Of a stretch of 55,193 bases of DNA, positions 53,941-55,193 are shown piece by piece. Under the pieces are notes generated by a model. The model saw only the letters and a list, made by a program, of their open reading frames with translations. It was not told where the DNA came from and searched no databases. The position numbers and the translations under genes are program-made. Each line of letters starts with the position of its first letter. The stretch's first letter is position 1. Source of the stretch: Gnetum montanum (Eukaryota > Streptophyta > Gnetopsida > Gnetales > Gnetaceae); assembly GCA_015680685.1 (NCBI GenBank), contig MNCI01029448.1:240307-295499 (forward strand), given 5' to 3'.

Positions 53941-55193
53941 ATGATACCCGAAATGTTTCATGCGTTGCCTAGTTCTATAACAAGTTGTGCTGAACCTATA
54001 ATTAACACTATTGAAGAAATTCCTATAGCATCCATTAGCACAACACATGCAATAGAATGGTATGATGACATAAAAGAGTACCTTCTACAAGGGGAACCTC
54101 CACAACACTTGACAAACGCTCAAAAGGACACTATGCGAAAACGCTCCTGACAATATGTGTTAATAGGGGACACCTTGTGTCACAAATCCTATGAAATAAT
54201 TTTTCTGATGTGTATTAGTAGCATTTATGGTTAAACGATTGTAGAACAAATCCATCAAGGACATAGCACCTAAAGCAATGGCAACGAAGATTAGGCGTTT
54301 TGGCTACTATTGGCCACACATGGAGTATGATTGCATCTCCAAAGTCAGAACATGTGACATCTGCCAAAAGCATTGTAATTTAATACACATGCCACCTAAT
54401 GAATTGCATATAGAACAAATCAAATGGCCATTCCAAAAATGGGGATTAGACTTAATTAGACCGATAACACCATCGTCCTCTACAGGACATAGCTTTATTA
54501 TCACTACAACTGAATATTTCACAAAATGGGTATAAGCTATTCCCCTTAGGAAGAGCACCTCAAAACACATTTGCACTTTCATAAGATAAAATATCATGAC
54601 TCATTTTGGTATTCCATTAACCATCGTTACCGATAATGGGCCACAGTTCAGCAGTGCAGACACTAAAAGCTTCTATGAAAGTCCACGCATTAAACATGCA
54701 TTTTCATCACCTTACTAGCCACAGAGAAATGGTCAAGCGAAGGATACAAACAAAAATTTCATCATGGTACTCAAAAAGATGCTAAATCATTGCAAGAAAC
54801 GATGGCATGAACAATTAGTCTACGCATTGTGGGCATATAGAATGACACATCAAACATCTACAAGTAAAACTCCCTTTATTCTTGTGTATGGATCTGAAGC
54901 TATTTTACCTTTAGAGTTGTAGGTTTCCTCATTGCAGATAGGTCTCTCTGGCCTCCTCAATGAAAGTCAAAACAATAAACTACACATCGTTGATCTTGAA
55001 TCGGTATAGGAGGAACATGTGCGAACACTTGATCAAATCGAATGGTACCAGAAACAACAATGGCAATGACACAAACACGATCTGCACAAGTGTCTGATCA
55101 AAGAAGGAGACTTAGTCCTTAAAGCTATATGTGAATACTCAGATAAATTCTCAGCCAACTGGGAAGGGCCTCACTTAGTCACCAAGGTGTACA
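53941..55193 (+). pseudogene. Element A integrase (runs off the window)
   Basis: Linker 'MFHALPSSITSCAEPI', zinc-finger region with a gap ('IHQGHSTxSNGNED'-like; 'CDICQKHCNLIHM' kept), core 'KWGLDLIRPITPSS' (Asp), 'IVTDNGPQFSS' (second Asp kept), 'NGQAKDTNKNF' where the Glu appears changed to Lys, and the C-terminal 'FSANWEGPHLVTKV' at the right edge. Stops and small indels are frequent. Confidence 0.82.

Larger units (their letters stand above)
15233..55193 (+). mobile_element. Element A: Tat-like Ty3/gypsy retrotransposon, split by three later insertions
   Basis: A runs from its 5' LTR (15233) off the right edge. Its own parts are the LTR, PBS, gag-pro (17480-21163), antisense gene exons 8 to 2 (21660-26063), exon 2 start and exon 1 (50940-52318), and pol (52834 onward). 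The left and right halves belong together because exon 2 of the antisense gene breaks off near 26063 and its 5' part reappears next to truncated element C at 50940-51017. In B the same order of parts occurs uninterrupted. Foreign segments are the solo LTR (23969-25013) and C with B inside it (26069-50939). The base pairs before the LTR are CCATT; the matching duplication would lie outside the window. Confidence 0.75.

Overview
The window looks like repeat-dominated nuclear DNA of a seed plant with a large, slowly turning-over genome. A gymnosperm is my guess, not a demonstrated assignment. It is AT-rich, I found no intact host gene, rRNA or tRNA gene, and nearly everything recognisable is decayed Ty3/gypsy LTR retrotransposon. 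The elements carry an archaeal-type RNase H (aRH) between the ordinary RNase H and the integrase, which places them in the Tat/Ogre-like group of plant gypsy elements.

Layout. 1-15232 is old repeat debris: short tandem duplications, a gag zinc-knuckle remnant (880-1260), a tRNA-derived SINE candidate (3741-3915), dispersed direct repeats, a charged gag-like relic (11943-13330) and an LTR-like fragment with TATA and poly(A) signals (14160-15232). From 15233 to the right edge there is one nest. Element A (+ strand) has its 5' LTR at 15233-17032, gag-pro at 17480-21163 and its pol only at 52834-55193; its 3' LTR lies beyond the window. A is split by three insertions: a solo LTR on the minus strand (23969-25013) with a perfect 5-bp target duplication (ACCCT), a 5'-truncated minus-strand element C (26069-50939), and, inside the 3' LTR of C, a complete element B (+ strand, 27177-45719).

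The striking feature is a multi-exon gene on the strand opposite to gag-pol, lying between protease and reverse transcriptase. In B eight exons (38446 down to 33894) join with seven mutually consistent intron phases, six with intact GT-AG ends and one with a donor apparently mutated GT to AT. They give about 1,067 codons once a single extra T and five C-to-T type stops are discounted. The same gene is present, more decayed, in A, where the later insertions split it. Exon 2 resembles the FCP1/NLI-interacting-factor HAD phosphatase fold with its catalytic aspartates replaced; exon 4 vaguely recalls plant transposon-associated domains; exon 7 is a probable coiled coil with a motif conserved in both copies. 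The gene lies wholly inside what would be an intron of the sense transcript, because a conserved 3' splice-like site precedes pol in both A and B. Related Ogre elements are known to have an intron between PR and RT. Tandem arrays mark fixed places: U3, leader, intron 1 of the antisense gene, and the gag-pro, pre-pol and post-pol boundaries.

Decay is mostly C-to-T: about fifteen in-frame stops in the gag-pro frame of B, no frameshift seen, and each stop explicable as CAG, CAA or CGA mutating. This fits long-term cytosine methylation and deamination. All family assignments come from reading translated motifs by eye; no search was run.
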